Assembly (NCBI RefSeq): GCF_041434935.1
Contig: NZ_CP107964.1
Span: 4,628,501-4,692,500 of the forward strand
Direction: 5' to 3'
DNA: 64,000 nt
Source: Kitasatospora sp. NBC_00374
GTDB taxonomy: Bacteria > Actinomycetota > Actinomycetes > Streptomycetales > Streptomycetaceae
Position numbers and translations under genes: made by a program. Every line of letters starts with the position of its first letter. Position 1 is the stretch's first letter. Positions 14,846-24,145 of the stretch are shown one piece after another. Under the pieces are notes generated by a model. The model worked only from the letters and a program-made list of their open reading frames with translations. It made no database searches and was not told the origin of the DNA.

Positions 14846-14918
14846 GGGCCGCTAGCTCAATTGGCAGAGCTGCGGACTTTTAATCCGTAGGTTCAGGGTT
14901 CGAGCCCCTGGCGGCCCA
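14846..14918 (+). tRNA. tRNA-Lys (TTT)
   Basis: A 73-nt cloverleaf: acceptor strands GGGCCGC and GCGGCCC with discriminator A, D arm TAGCTCAATTGGCAGAGC, anticodon loop CTTTTAA (anticodon TTT) and T loop GGTTCGAGC. CCA is not encoded. A TAGGAT box near 14796 could be the -10 element of its promoter. It is a single-gene unit closed by a strong hairpin. Confidence 0.95.
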
Positions 14919-14957
14919 CTGGAACGAGGCGGGAGACCTCCTCCGACCTGCAACGCG

Positions 14958-14987
14958 ACACCCCGGCCACGTCAGTGGCCGGGGTGT
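14958..14987 (+). terminator. Terminator of tRNA-Lys
   Basis: ACACCCCGGCCAC and GTGGCCGGGGTGT form a perfect 13-bp stem with a GTCA loop, followed by TCC rather than a T run. It begins 40 bp after the tRNA. Confidence 0.8.
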
Positions 14988-15207
14988 TCCGCGTCTGTGG
15001 CCCGGTGGGGTGAACGGCCGGTGGCGACGGCGGGCCCGGGCGGGCGGGGGCGGGCGGGCGCCGTGGGGACCTACAGGAGCCGTACACGGGCGACGAATTG
15101 CGACCGGACGGATGACGAGTGGGTCCGCGGCCCTCGGCGCGACGGTCGCTCCCGACCCCCTCCCACCTGCGACCGGGCAGTCCGCGCCCCAAGGTGGGAG
15201 AAGCACC

Positions 15208-15459
15208 GTGACGCACCTCGCGCCGACCCCCGCACCACAGCCCGTGCTCACCCGGAACCCCGGCCCCGGCGGACCGTCCGGGCTCGGCACCCCGATCCGA
15301 AGCCACTGCCGTCGCACCGGCATGACGCAACGTCAGTTGGCCGATCTCCCGACCCTGAGCGTCCGCTCCATCCGCGACCTGAAGGCCGACAGAGTCCGCC
15401 GCCCGCGCCGCGAGACCGTCCGCCTGCTCACCGATGTTGCCCTCGCCCCGCCAACTCGT
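15208..15459 (+). pseudogene. Remnant of an XRE-type HTH regulator gene (5' end only)
   Basis: From a GTG at 15208, preceded by GGTGGGAG, the frame encodes a recognisable helix-turn-helix: GMTQRQLADLPTLSVRSIRDL then RRPRRETVRLLTDVA. This is the N terminus of the actinomycete regulators in which a HTH precedes an AAA or TPR body. After about 75 residues the resemblance stops and the frame continues as Pro/Arg/Gly-rich junk that runs into the next gene. The HTH itself is altered, with lysine in place of the usual Glu/Gly after IRDL. It is best read as a truncated relic. The stretches 14988-15207 and 15460-15656 hold nothing else I can support. Confidence 0.5.
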
Positions 15460-15656
15460 CGACCGGCCGCGGGCCGAAGAACGCCAGGTGCGGCGTCCGG
15501 GCCGAGCGGAGGATGCGGAGGCAGATCGGCGGCACCGTCGCGGCCCCGGCCGACCGCCCCCGGCCGAGCGCCCCGCACCGGGTCGGGGGCGCTCCGGTGG
15601 CGGGATCCGGACCCGGCGGCGAAGGTGGGCGGTGGACCACGACCCTGGGAGACGCA

Positions 15657-16439
15657 ATGCCCGAAGTCACCACCCCCTACCGGCCCGGCACGCCGTGCTG
15701 GGTGGACCTGATGGCCAAGGACCAGCAGGCGGCGCTGGACTTCTACCGCGACCTGTTCGGCTGGCAGGGCGAGATCGGCCCGGCCGAGTTCGGCGGCTAC
15801 GCGATCTGCACGCTCAACGGCAGGCCGGTGGCCGGCATCGGCCCCACCATGGCCCCGGAGGGCATGCCCGAGCCGCCGGTCGCCTGGACCACCTATCTGG
15901 CCTCCGACGACGCCGACGCCACCCTGGCCGCCGTCACCGCCGCCGGCGGCACCACGCTGACGCCGGTGATGGACGTCGGCACGGTGGGCCGGATGCTGGT
16001 GGTGGCCGACCCGACCGGCGCGGTGTTCGGCGTCTGGCAGCCGGTGGACTTCGCCGGCGCGCAGGTGGTCAACGAGCCCGGCGCACTGGTCTGGAACGAG
16101 CTCAACACCGCCGACCCCGCCGTCGCCTCCGCGTTCTACACCGCCGCCTTCGGCGTGGAACTGCCGTTGATGGAGGGCGCCACCCACTACTGGTCGCTGA
16201 CCGTGGACGGCAAGGCGGTCGGCGGTGTGCAGAAGCTCGGCGGCTCCCTGCCCCCCGGCACCCCCTCGCACTGGCTGACCTACTTCGCGGTGGACGACAC
16301 CGACAGCACCGTGGACGCCCTGGTCAAGGCGCGCGGCTCGGTGCTCGCCCCGCCCACCGACGCGCCGTGGGGCCGCTACGCGATCGTCCAGGACCCGCAG
16401 GGTGCGGTCTTCGCGGTTATCAAGGCGCCCACCGGGTAG
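15657..16439 (+). CDS. Tandem VOC (glyoxalase/bleomycin-resistance fold) protein
   Basis: A 260-residue protein with two vicinal-oxygen-chelate domains: residues about 10-125 (CWVDLMAKDQQAALDFYRDL through DPTGAVFGVWQP) and about 135-258 (LVWNELNTADPAVASAFYTA through DPQGAVFAVIKA). The repeated AxxFY and DPxGAxF signatures mark each half, and the pair can form one active site. Actinomycete relatives are annotated as VOC family proteins or hydrolases with no assigned substrate. The ATG at 15657 gives MPEVTTPYRPGTPCWVDL; the open frame upstream is non-coding in character. It reads as a monocistronic gene. Confidence 0.9.
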   Translation: MPEVTTPYRPGTPCWVDLMAKDQQAALDFYRDLFGWQGEIGPAEFGGYAICTLNGRPVAGIGPTMAPEGMPEPPVAWTTYLASDDADATLAAVTAAGGTTLTPVMDVGTVGRMLVVADPTGAVFGVWQPVDFAGAQVVNEPGALVWNELNTADPAVASAFYTAAFGVELPLMEGATHYWSLTVDGKAVGGVQKLGGSLPPGTPSHWLTYFAVDDTDSTVDALVKARGSVLAPPTDAPWGRYAIVQDPQGAVFAVIKAPTG

Positions 16440-16521
16440 CCGACCCGGGACCTCGGGGCCGCCCGTTCGCGACGCGCCACCAGCGCCGCAATGGGCGGCT
16501 TCGCCGTGTGTTCGAGCGAGG

Positions 16522-17280
16522 ATGACAGACATGCTGGGACTTCCGGATCACATCCGCGCCTTCCTGTTCGACCTGGACGGCGTCCTCACCCAGACCGCCA
16601 AGGTGCACGCGGCCGCCTGGAAGGACATGTTCGACACCTTCCTGCGGGCCGAGGCCGCACGCGAGGGCGAGGAGTTCGTCCCCTTCGACCCGGTGGTCGA
16701 CTACGACCGCTACGTGGACGGCAGGCCCCGGCTGGACGGCACCCGCGGCTTCCTGGAATCCCGCCGCATCCGCCTCCCCGAGGGCGGCCCGCAGGACCCG
16801 GCGGGCTCCCGGACCGTGCACGGGCTGAGCTGCGCCAAGAACGACACCGTGCTGCGCATGATCAAGGAGCAGGGCGTCCAGCCGTACTCGGGCTCGGTGG
16901 AGTACCTGCACCGGCTGCGGGTGCTCGGGCTGCCGCGCGCGGTGGTCTCGTCCAGCGCCAACTGCCGGGACGTGCTGCGGGCGGCCGGGATCGAGGGGCT
17001 GTTCGAGGTGGTCGTGGACGGGGTGGTGGCCCGGGAGCGGCACCTGGCCGGCAAGCCCGCCCCGGACACCTACCTGGCCGCGGCCGAGGAGCTCGGGGTG
17101 CCGCCCGAGCACGCCGCGGTCTTCGAGGACGCGCTCGCCGGGGTGGCCTCCGGCCGGGCCGGCGGCTTCGGCGCGGTGGTCGGCCTGGACCGCACCGGCC
17201 AGGCCGACGAGCTGCGCGAACACGGCGCAGACCTGGTCGTCACCGACCTCTGCGAGCTGATCCCGGGAGACTCGCGGTGA
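16522..17280 (+). CDS. Beta-phosphoglucomutase family HAD hydrolase
   Basis: A 252-residue HAD-superfamily protein. Motif I is FLFDLDGVLTQT (nucleophile Asp17, acid/base Asp19); a cap domain follows, VVSSSANC is motif II, the Lys is in GKPAPDTYLAAAEELGV, and FEDALAGVASGRAGG is motif IV. The pattern is that of beta-phosphoglucomutase, which converts beta-glucose-1-phosphate to glucose-6-phosphate. The stop overlaps the next start as GTGA and the next gene is a GH65 phosphorylase, whose product would be its substrate. ATG at 16522 chosen; longer in-frame options are poor. A disaccharide-catabolism operon is inferred. Confidence 0.9.
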   Translation: MTDMLGLPDHIRAFLFDLDGVLTQTAKVHAAAWKDMFDTFLRAEAAREGEEFVPFDPVVDYDRYVDGRPRLDGTRGFLESRRIRLPEGGPQDPAGSRTVHGLSCAKNDTVLRMIKEQGVQPYSGSVEYLHRLRVLGLPRAVVSSSANCRDVLRAAGIEGLFEVVVDGVVARERHLAGKPAPDTYLAAAEELGVPPEHAAVFEDALAGVASGRAGGFGAVVGLDRTGQADELREHGADLVVTDLCELIPGDSR

Positions 17281-19682
17281 CCGGGACGGACGCGTTCTCG
17301 ATCGACCCCTGGGGCCTGGCCGAGCACGGCCTGGACCTGGACGCGCAGGCCCGCGCGGAGTCGCTCTTCGCGCTCTCCAACGGCCACATCGGCCTGCGCG
17401 GCAACCTGGACGAGGGGGAGCCGCACGGCCTCCCCGGCACCTATCTGAACGGCGTGTTCGAGCTGCGCCCGCTGCCGTACGCGGAGAGCGGCTACGGCTA
17501 CCCGGAGTCCGGGCAGAGCGTCATCAACGTCACCAACGGCAAGGTCATCCGGCTGCTGGTCGACGACGAGCCCTTCGACCTGCGGTACGGCGAACTCCGC
17601 AGCCACCAGCGCAGCCTGGACTTCCGGGACGGCCTGCTGCGGCGCGGCGCCGAGTGGACCTCGCCGGCCGGGCGGACGGTCAAGGTGAGCTCGGTGCGGC
17701 TGGTCTCGCTCACCCAGCGGGCGATCGCCGCGGTCGACTACACGGTGGAGGCGGTGGACGGGCCGGTCCGGATCGTGGTCCAGTCCGAACTGGTCGCCAA
17801 CGAGCAGCTGCCGGGCGGGGAACGGGACCCGCGGGCCGCCGCCGCGCTGGAGCAGCCGCTGATGGCCGAGCTGCACCACGCGGCCGGCACCAAGGCCGTC
17901 CTGGTGCACCGCACCCGCTACAGCGAGCTGCGGGTGGCGGCCGGCATCGACCACGTGATCGAGGGCTCGGACCGGGTGGACACCATCGCCGAGTCCACCG
18001 ACGACCAGGGCCGGATCAGCGTCACCACCGTGCTGGAGGCGGGGGAGCGGCTGCGGCTGACCAAGTTCATCGCGTACGGCTGGTCGGCGACCCGCTCGCT
18101 GCCCGCCGTCCGGGACCAGGTGGAGGCCGCGCTGACCGCGGCCCGGCACACCGGCTGGGACGGTCTGATGGCCGAACAGCGGGACTACCTGGAGGAGTTC
18201 TGGGACCACAGCGACGTCGAGATCGAGGGCGACGTCGAGCTCCAGCAGGCCGTCCGGTTCGCGCTGTTCCACGTCCTGCAGGCCGGTGCGCGCAGTGAGG
18301 AACGGGCCATCCCCGCCAAGGGGTTGACCGGTCCGGGCTACGACGGGCACAGCTTCTGGGACACCGAGATGTTCGTGCTGCCGGTGCTCACCTACTGCCT
18401 GCCCGGCGCGGTCGGGCAGGCCCTGCGCTGGCGGCACACCACGCTGCCGATGGCCCGCGAGCGCGCCGCCCAACTCGGCCTGGCCGGCGCGGTGTTCCCG
18501 TGGCGGACGATCCACGGCGAGGAGTGCTCCGGGTACTGGCCGGCCGGGACGGCCGCCTTCCACATCGGCGCGGACATCGCGGCGGCCGTGGTCCGCTACG
18601 TCCGGGTCACCGGGAACGTCGACTTCGAGCGGGCCTACGGGCTCGAACTGCTGGTGGAGACGGCCCGGATGTGGCGATCGCTCGGCCACCACGACGCGGT
18701 CGGACGGTTCCGGATCGAGGGGGTGACCGGGCCCGACGAGTACAGCGCGGTGGCCGACAACAACGTCTTCACCAATCTGATGGCGCAGTCCAACCTGCGC
18801 AACGCCGCCGAGGCCGCCACCCGGCACCCGCAGGAGGCCGCGACGCTGGGGGTGGACACCGAGGAGGCCGCCGCCTGGCGGGACGCGGCCGCCGCGATGT
18901 ACATCCCGTACGACGAGAAGCTCGGCGTGCACCCGCAGGCGGACGGCTTCACCGACCACCAGCTCTGGGACTTCGAGGGCACCCCGCGGGAGAGCTACCC
19001 GCTGCTGCTGCACTTCCCGTACTTCGACCTCTACCGCAAGCAGGTGGTCAAGCAGGCCGACCTGGTGCTGGCCATGCAGGTGCGCGGGGACGCCTTCACG
19101 GACGCGCAGAAGGCCCGCAACTTCGCCTACTACGAGCGGCTGACCGTCCGGGACTCCTCGCTCTCGGCCTGCACCCAGGCGGTGATCGCGGCCGAGGTGG
19201 GCCAGCTCGACCTGGCGTACGACTACACCGCCGAGGCCGCCCTGATGGACCTGCGGGACCTCGGCGGCAACACCCGGGACGGTCTGCACATGGCCTCGCT
19301 GGCGGGTGCCTGCATCGCGCTGGTGGCGGGCTTCGGCGGGCTGCGCGACAACGCCGAGTACCTCGCCTTCCGGCCCCGGCTGCCGGCCGGGATCCAGCGG
19401 CTGACGTTCTCGCTGCTGATCCGGGAGAGCCTGCTGCGGGTGGACATCCGCCACGAGGCCACCACGTACACCGTGCGCCGGGGCGGGCCGCTGACCCTGC
19501 TGCACGACGGGGAGCCGGTGCGGCTGGACCGCGAGGCCTCGGTCAGCCGGCCGACCGCCGTGGTCGAGGTGCCGGAGCGCTGCATCCAGCCGCCCGGTCG
19601 CGAGCCGGCCCGGCGGCACGCCAAGGCCGGGGTGCAGGGCATCGTTCAGTCGGGCGGGGCGGAGCACCTGGCCGCCGAGTGA
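17277..19682 (+). CDS. Glycoside hydrolase family 65 disaccharide phosphorylase
   Basis: An 801-residue GH65 enzyme. The N-terminal beta-sandwich (FSIDPWGLAEHGLDLDAQ, ESLFALSNGHIGLRGN) is followed by the (alpha/alpha)6 barrel with GYDGHSFWDTEMFVLPVL and the catalytic acid Glu488 in GVTGPDEYSAVADNN. GH65 phosphorylases act on maltose, trehalose, kojibiose or nigerose with phosphate, releasing beta-glucose-1-phosphate; the specificity cannot be read from sequence. The C-terminal 40 residues (PPGREPARRHAKAGVQ) are an extension beyond the fold. It overlaps the phosphoglucomutase gene by 4 bp (GTGA), so the products are probably made together. Confidence 0.92.
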   Translation: MTGTDAFSIDPWGLAEHGLDLDAQARAESLFALSNGHIGLRGNLDEGEPHGLPGTYLNGVFELRPLPYAESGYGYPESGQSVINVTNGKVIRLLVDDEPFDLRYGELRSHQRSLDFRDGLLRRGAEWTSPAGRTVKVSSVRLVSLTQRAIAAVDYTVEAVDGPVRIVVQSELVANEQLPGGERDPRAAAALEQPLMAELHHAAGTKAVLVHRTRYSELRVAAGIDHVIEGSDRVDTIAESTDDQGRISVTTVLEAGERLRLTKFIAYGWSATRSLPAVRDQVEAALTAARHTGWDGLMAEQRDYLEEFWDHSDVEIEGDVELQQAVRFALFHVLQAGARSEERAIPAKGLTGPGYDGHSFWDTEMFVLPVLTYCLPGAVGQALRWRHTTLPMARERAAQLGLAGAVFPWRTIHGEECSGYWPAGTAAFHIGADIAAAVVRYVRVTGNVDFERAYGLELLVETARMWRSLGHHDAVGRFRIEGVTGPDEYSAVADNNVFTNLMAQSNLRNAAEAATRHPQEAATLGVDTEEAAAWRDAAAAMYIPYDEKLGVHPQADGFTDHQLWDFEGTPRESYPLLLHFPYFDLYRKQVVKQADLVLAMQVRGDAFTDAQKARNFAYYERLTVRDSSLSACTQAVIAAEVGQLDLAYDYTAEAALMDLRDLGGNTRDGLHMASLAGACIALVAGFGGLRDNAEYLAFRPRLPAGIQRLTFSLLIRESLLRVDIRHEATTYTVRRGGPLTLLHDGEPVRLDREASVSRPTAVVEVPERCIQPPGREPARRHAKAGVQGIVQSGGAEHLAAE

Positions 19683-19775
19683 GGCGGCGGCGGCCGCGCA
19701 TGGGCGGTTTGCCCGGTTTGTCGTGCTAGGCATGGTGCTGCAGGGACGGGCCGGGCGAGCGAGACGAGGTGCCCC

Positions 19776-21509
19776 GTGGGCAGTGTGGCCGAGCAGATGG
19801 TGGAGGTGCTCCGGCAGGCGGGCGTGGAGCGGGTCTACGGGGTGGTGGGCGACAGCCTCAACCCGGTGGTGGACGCGATCCGGCGGGCCGAGGGCATCTC
19901 CTGGGTGCACGTGCGCAACGAGGAGGCGGGGGCCTTCGCCGCGGCCGCGGAAGCCGAGCTGACCGGCCGGCTCGCGGTCTGCGCCGGCTCCTGCGGCCCC
20001 GGCAACACCCACCTGATCCAGGGCCTCTACGACGCCCAGCGCAGCGGTGTCCCGGTCCTGGCGCTGGCCTCGCACATCCCGTCCGCCCAGATCGGCACCG
20101 GCTTCTTCCAGGAGACCCACCCGGAGCGGGTCTTCACCGACTGCAGCGCCTTCTGCGAGCTGGTCTCCGCCCCGGCCCAGCTGCCCCGGCTGCTGCGGGT
20201 CGCGGTGCAGCACGCGCTCGGCGCGCCCGGGGTGTCCGTGCTGGTCTTCCCCGGCGACGTCGCGGCGCTGCCCGCCGCCGGCCCCACCGGCACGAGCGCC
20301 TTCCTCACCGAACAGGCGGTCGCCGCCCCGCCCTGGTCCCAGGTCCAGGCGCTCGCCGAGGCGCTCAACGCGGCGGCCAGGGTCGCGGTGTTCGCCGGCG
20401 CGGGCACCCGCGGCGCGCACGAGGAGGTGATGAAGCTGGCCGCGACCGTCCTGGCGCCGATCGGCCACTCGCTGCGCGGCAAGGAGTGGATCCAGTACGA
20501 CAACCCGTACGACGTGGGCATGAGCGGTCTGCTCGGCTACGGGGCCTGCCACGAGGCCCTGCACGAGGCCGACCTGGTGCTGCTGCTGGGCACGGACTTC
20601 CCGTACGACTCCTTCCTCCCGCAGGCCCGTACCGTCCAGGTGGACCACGACGCCACCCGGCTCGGGCGCCGGACCCCGCTGGAGCTCGCCGTGCACGGCG
20701 ACGTCGCGGCCACCCTGCGGGCCGTGCTGCCGCTGCTGGAGCAGAAGCGCGACCGGTCCTTCCTGGACGCGATGCTCGACAAGCACTGCAAGGCGCTGGA
20801 GAGCGTGGTCGGCGCGTACACCCGGGACATCGAGCACCACCGGCCGATCCACCCCGAGTACGTCGCCGCCGCCCTGGACGAACTGGCCGCCGAGGACGCG
20901 GTGTTCACCGTCGACACGGGGATGAACAACGTCTGGGCCGCCCGCTACCTGACCCCGAACGGCAAGCGCCGGGTGATCGGCTCCTTCCTGCACGGCTCGA
21001 TGGCCAACGCGCTTCCGCACGCGATCGGGGCCCAACTCGCCTTCCCCGGCAGGCAGGTGGTCTCGCTGTCCGGGGACGGCGGGATCGGTATGCTGCTCGG
21101 CGAGCTGCTCACGGTGGCCAAGTACCGGCTGCCGGTGAAGACCGTCGTCTTCAACAACGGCGCGCTCGGCATGATCAAACTGGAGATGCTGGTCAGCGGC
21201 TACCCGGAGGCCGAGACCGACAACGGCGACGTGGACTACGCCGCGATCGCCCGCGCCTGCGGCATCCCGGCCAAGCGGGTGACCGACCCGGCCGCCGTCG
21301 CGGACGTGCTGCGGGAGGCGCTGGAGCGCCCCGGCCCGGCGGTCGTCGACGTGGTGACCGACCCCAACGCGCTGTCCATCCCGCCGCACATCACCGCGGC
21401 CCAGCTCAAGGGATTCGCGCTGGCCGCCGGGAAGACCGTGCTCTCCGGCGGGGTCGGCCGGATGATCGACCTGGCCCGTAGCAACCTGCGCAACATCCCC
21501 CGTCCGTAG
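19776..21509 (+). CDS. Thiamine-diphosphate enzyme, pyruvate dehydrogenase (quinone)/PoxB-like
   Basis: A 577-residue ThDP-dependent enzyme of the acetolactate synthase/pyruvate oxidase family. The Pyr domain has VYGVVGDSLNPVVDAI and the cofactor-activating Glu in VRNEEAGAFAAA (about residue 50); a central domain spans roughly 190-330; the PP domain has the GDG...NN motif in SGDGGIGML and VVFNNGALG. AGSCGPGNTHLIQGLYDAQRS is typical of pyruvate:quinone dehydrogenases. A membrane-binding C terminus like that of E. coli PoxB is not obvious (ends SNLRNIPRP). Pyruvate to acetate plus CO2 is the likely reaction; acetolactate synthase is less likely. GTG start at 19776 after AGACGAGG. Confidence 0.88.
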   Translation: MGSVAEQMVEVLRQAGVERVYGVVGDSLNPVVDAIRRAEGISWVHVRNEEAGAFAAAAEAELTGRLAVCAGSCGPGNTHLIQGLYDAQRSGVPVLALASHIPSAQIGTGFFQETHPERVFTDCSAFCELVSAPAQLPRLLRVAVQHALGAPGVSVLVFPGDVAALPAAGPTGTSAFLTEQAVAAPPWSQVQALAEALNAAARVAVFAGAGTRGAHEEVMKLAATVLAPIGHSLRGKEWIQYDNPYDVGMSGLLGYGACHEALHEADLVLLLGTDFPYDSFLPQARTVQVDHDATRLGRRTPLELAVHGDVAATLRAVLPLLEQKRDRSFLDAMLDKHCKALESVVGAYTRDIEHHRPIHPEYVAAALDELAAEDAVFTVDTGMNNVWAARYLTPNGKRRVIGSFLHGSMANALPHAIGAQLAFPGRQVVSLSGDGGIGMLLGELLTVAKYRLPVKTVVFNNGALGMIKLEMLVSGYPEAETDNGDVDYAAIARACGIPAKRVTDPAAVADVLREALERPGPAVVDVVTDPNALSIPPHITAAQLKGFALAAGKTVLSGGVGRMIDLARSNLRNIPRP

Positions 21510-21515
21510 GCCGGT

Positions 21516-22475
21516 TCAGCCTGCGGCGCGGGACGCCCGGGCCCCCAGTGCGCGCAGGTACGCGGCCAGCTCCGGGGGCTCGTGCACCTCGAACTCGCAC
21601 CCCAGCATGGCCAGTCGCAGGGCCAGCCACTCCATCGACCCGGCACCGCCGGTCTGCAGCCGGCAGCTGTGCCCGTCCAGCGGCTCGACCTCGCCCGCCA
21701 CCCGGCCGAGCCGGCGGGCCACCTCGTCGGCGGGGGCGTGCACGGTGACCACCGCCCGGTACGGCCGGTCCCGGCCGGCCAGCTTCTCGGCGACGTACGC
21801 GGCCGCGTCCCCGCCCGGCAGCTCGCGTGGCTCGAAGCGCACGCCGGTGCGCTCGGGCGCGTCGAGCCGGTCGACCCGGAAGAGCCGCCAGTCCGCGCGG
21901 TCCCGGTCCCAGCCGACCAGGTACCAGCGGTGGCCGGTGCAGACCAGCCGGTGCGGCTCCACCCGGCGGCTGCTCTCGGCGCCGTCCCCCGCCCGGTACC
22001 CGAACCGCACCCGCTCGTGGGCGGCCACCGCGGAGGCCAGCAGGGCCAGGTCCTCGGGGTCGATCCCGGGGCCGTCGCCGAACAGCAGCGGGACGGTGGC
22101 GGCCTCGATCGCGGCCACCCGGTGGCGCAGCCGGGCGGGCAGCACCTGGACCAGCTTGGCCAGCGCCCGGACCGAGGACTCCTCGATGCCGTCCACCGCG
22201 TGCCCGGCCGCCGTGCGGAGCCCGACGGCGATGGCCACCGCCTCCTCGTCGTCCAGCAGCAGCGGGGGCATCGCCGTGCCCGCCGCCAGCCGGTAGCCGC
22301 CCAGCACCCCCTTGCCGGCCTGCACCGGGTAGCCGAGGTCGCGCAGCCGCTCGATGTCCCGGCGGATCGTGCGGGAGCTGACGCGCAGGCGTTCGGCCAG
22401 TTCGCTGCCGGGCCATTCGCGCGGGGTCTGCAGCAGCGAGAGCAGGGTGAGCAGCCGGGCCGGGGTGTCGGTCAT
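21516..22475 (-). CDS. HTH/WYL-domain transcriptional regulator
   Basis: A 319-residue regulator. The N-terminal winged HTH covers about residues 1-65 (LTLLSLLQTPREWPGSELAE, VSSRTIRRDIERLRDLGYPV). The WYL domain (about 135-225) has VRFGYRAGDG, PHRLVCTGHRWYLVGWDRDR and the C-terminal WCX-like extension. WYL proteins bind effectors or nucleic acids and often act locally. I start at MTDTPARLLTL (22475); an ATG four codons upstream at 22487 is possible. It is divergent from the MFS exporter gene with a 149-bp intergenic region, so that exporter is the probable target. The gene converges with the ThDP enzyme gene, 6 bp apart. Confidence 0.88.
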   Translation of the reverse strand: MTDTPARLLTLLSLLQTPREWPGSELAERLRVSSRTIRRDIERLRDLGYPVQAGKGVLGGYRLAAGTAMPPLLLDDEEAVAIAVGLRTAAGHAVDGIEESSVRALAKLVQVLPARLRHRVAAIEAATVPLLFGDGPGIDPEDLALLASAVAAHERVRFGYRAGDGAESSRRVEPHRLVCTGHRWYLVGWDRDRADWRLFRVDRLDAPERTGVRFEPRELPGGDAAAYVAEKLAGRDRPYRAVVTVHAPADEVARRLGRVAGEVEPLDGHSCRLQTGGAGSMEWLALRLAMLGCEFEVHEPPELAAYLRALGARASRAAG

Positions 22476-22624
22476 GGGCCCCAGCATGGCGGAGAACTAG
22501 GACAGGATCTGGCCTGCACGGCCCCTAACGTCGACCGGGAAGCGCGAGGACGTGCGGCGGGCCACGACCGGCCCCGTCGGATCCCGCCGCCCCCCGACCG
22601 ACCCCACGACGTAGGAGCATGCCG

Positions 22625-24136
22625 ATGACGCCACAGACACTCCGGGAGGACGGGCCCGAGACCGGGGCCCCCGGTGACCGCCGGCGCTGGTTCGCGCTCG
22701 CGGTGGTGATGACCGCCAGCCTGATGGACCTGGTCGACGTCACCATCGTCAACATCGCCATGCCGAGCATCCAGCGGGACACCGGCGCCTCGTTCGGCGC
22801 GCTCCAGTGGATCACCGCCGGCTACGCCCTGGCCTTCGCGGTGGGACTGATCACCGGCGGCCGGCTCGGCGACATCCACGGACGCAGGCGGCTGTTCCTG
22901 CTGGGCATCGCCGGCTTCACGGCGGCCTCGGCGCTCTGCGGCCTGGCGCCCGGCGCCGAGGCGCTGGTGGGCGCGCGGATCCTGCAGGGCGCGACGGCCG
23001 CGCTGATGGTGCCGCAGGTGCTGTCGATCATCCACGCCGGCTTCCCCGCCCACGAGCGCGGCAAGGTCTTCGGACTGTTCGGCGCGATGGTGGGGCTGGG
23101 CGCGGTACTCGGCCCGTTGCTGGGCGCCCTGCTCACCGAGTGGGACCTCTTCGGGCTCGGCTGGCGGCCGATCTTCCTGGTCAACCTGCCGGTGGGACTG
23201 GCCGGACTGCTGCTGGGCCGCCGGTTCATCATCGAATCCCGGGCCCCGCGGGCCCTGCGGCTCGACCTGGTGGGCATGGCGCTGGCCACGGGAGGCCTGC
23301 TGATGCTGCTCTACCCGCTCACCCAGGGCCGCGAACTGGGCTGGCCGCTGTGGGGGTTCGGGCTGATGGCGGGCAGCCTGCCGGTGCTCGCCCTGTTCGT
23401 CCGGTACGAGCGCCGCAAGGCGGCGCGGGACGGCTCGCCGCTGGTGGAACTGTCGCTGTTCCGGGTCCGCAGCTTCGCGGCCGGCATCGGCGTGCAGCTG
23501 ACCTTCGGTGTGGTCTCGGGCATCTTCTTCCTGGTCTGGACCCTCTACCTGCAGTTGGGCCTCGGCTGGAGCCCGCTGCGGTCGGGCCTGGGCGGTGTCC
23601 CGTTCTCGCTCGCGGTCTCGGCGGCGGCCGGGCTCTCGGTGCAGAAGCTGGTCCCGAGGTACGGGCGGAAAGTGCTGCAGGCCGGCGCACTCGTGATGGC
23701 CGCCGGTGTGCTGCTCCACCTGGGACTGTCCGCCCACTACGGCACCGGCATCGGCTTCTGGCAGATGACGGCGCCGCTGGTGCTGATGGGCGTGGGGATG
23801 GGCCTGATCGTGGCGCCGCTCACCGACTCGGTGCTCTCCCAGGTACCGACGGAGCACGCCGGATCCGCCTCCGGGCTGATCAACACCACCCAGCAGCTCG
23901 GGGTGGCGTTCGGTCTGGGGCTCAGCTCGGTGGCGTTCTTCTCGGTGGTGGACGACGGTGCGCCGGTCGGACAGACCGTGGTGGACGCGTTCACCCGCTC
24001 GCTGTGGTGGGTGGCCGGCGGGCTGCTGGTGGTCTTCGCGCTGATGGCGGCGCTGCCGCGGCGGGTGCCGGAGGCGGCGGCCCCGGGGGCGCAGGAACGG
24101 TCGGAGCCGGTCGAAGGCCGGGTGCTGGTCGGCTGA
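22625..24136 (+). CDS. MFS drug exporter, DHA2 (14-TMS) family
   Basis: A 503-residue membrane protein with about 14 transmembrane helices. DHA2 motifs are visible: LMDLVDVTIVNIAMPSIQRD in helix 1, LGDIHGRRRLFLLGI (motif A), ARILQGATAALMVPQVLSII in helix 4 and GAMVGLGAVLGPLLGALLTE (motif C). It should export drugs or secondary metabolites with the proton gradient. The second ATG (22625) is preferred because AGGAG at 22613-22617 is 7 bp upstream of it but only 1 bp from the first ATG at 22619. Its position opposite the WYL regulator suggests effector-controlled efflux. Confidence 0.92.
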   Translation: MTPQTLREDGPETGAPGDRRRWFALAVVMTASLMDLVDVTIVNIAMPSIQRDTGASFGALQWITAGYALAFAVGLITGGRLGDIHGRRRLFLLGIAGFTAASALCGLAPGAEALVGARILQGATAALMVPQVLSIIHAGFPAHERGKVFGLFGAMVGLGAVLGPLLGALLTEWDLFGLGWRPIFLVNLPVGLAGLLLGRRFIIESRAPRALRLDLVGMALATGGLLMLLYPLTQGRELGWPLWGFGLMAGSLPVLALFVRYERRKAARDGSPLVELSLFRVRSFAAGIGVQLTFGVVSGIFFLVWTLYLQLGLGWSPLRSGLGGVPFSLAVSAAAGLSVQKLVPRYGRKVLQAGALVMAAGVLLHLGLSAHYGTGIGFWQMTAPLVLMGVGMGLIVAPLTDSVLSQVPTEHAGSASGLINTTQQLGVAFGLGLSSVAFFSVVDDGAPVGQTVVDAFTRSLWWVAGGLLVVFALMAALPRRVPEAAAPGAQERSEPVEGRVLVG

Positions 24137-24145
24137 GCTGCCGGT

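Noticed and set aside
14846..15460. An integrated element at tRNA-Lys
   Set aside because: No integrase, no repeat of the tRNA 3' end and no element-like gene content; only an HTH remnant.
17070..21389. A 1439-codon open frame on the minus strand
   Set aside because: Antisense to the GH65 and ThDP enzyme genes, with Gln/His/Arg-rich composition and no recognisable domain.
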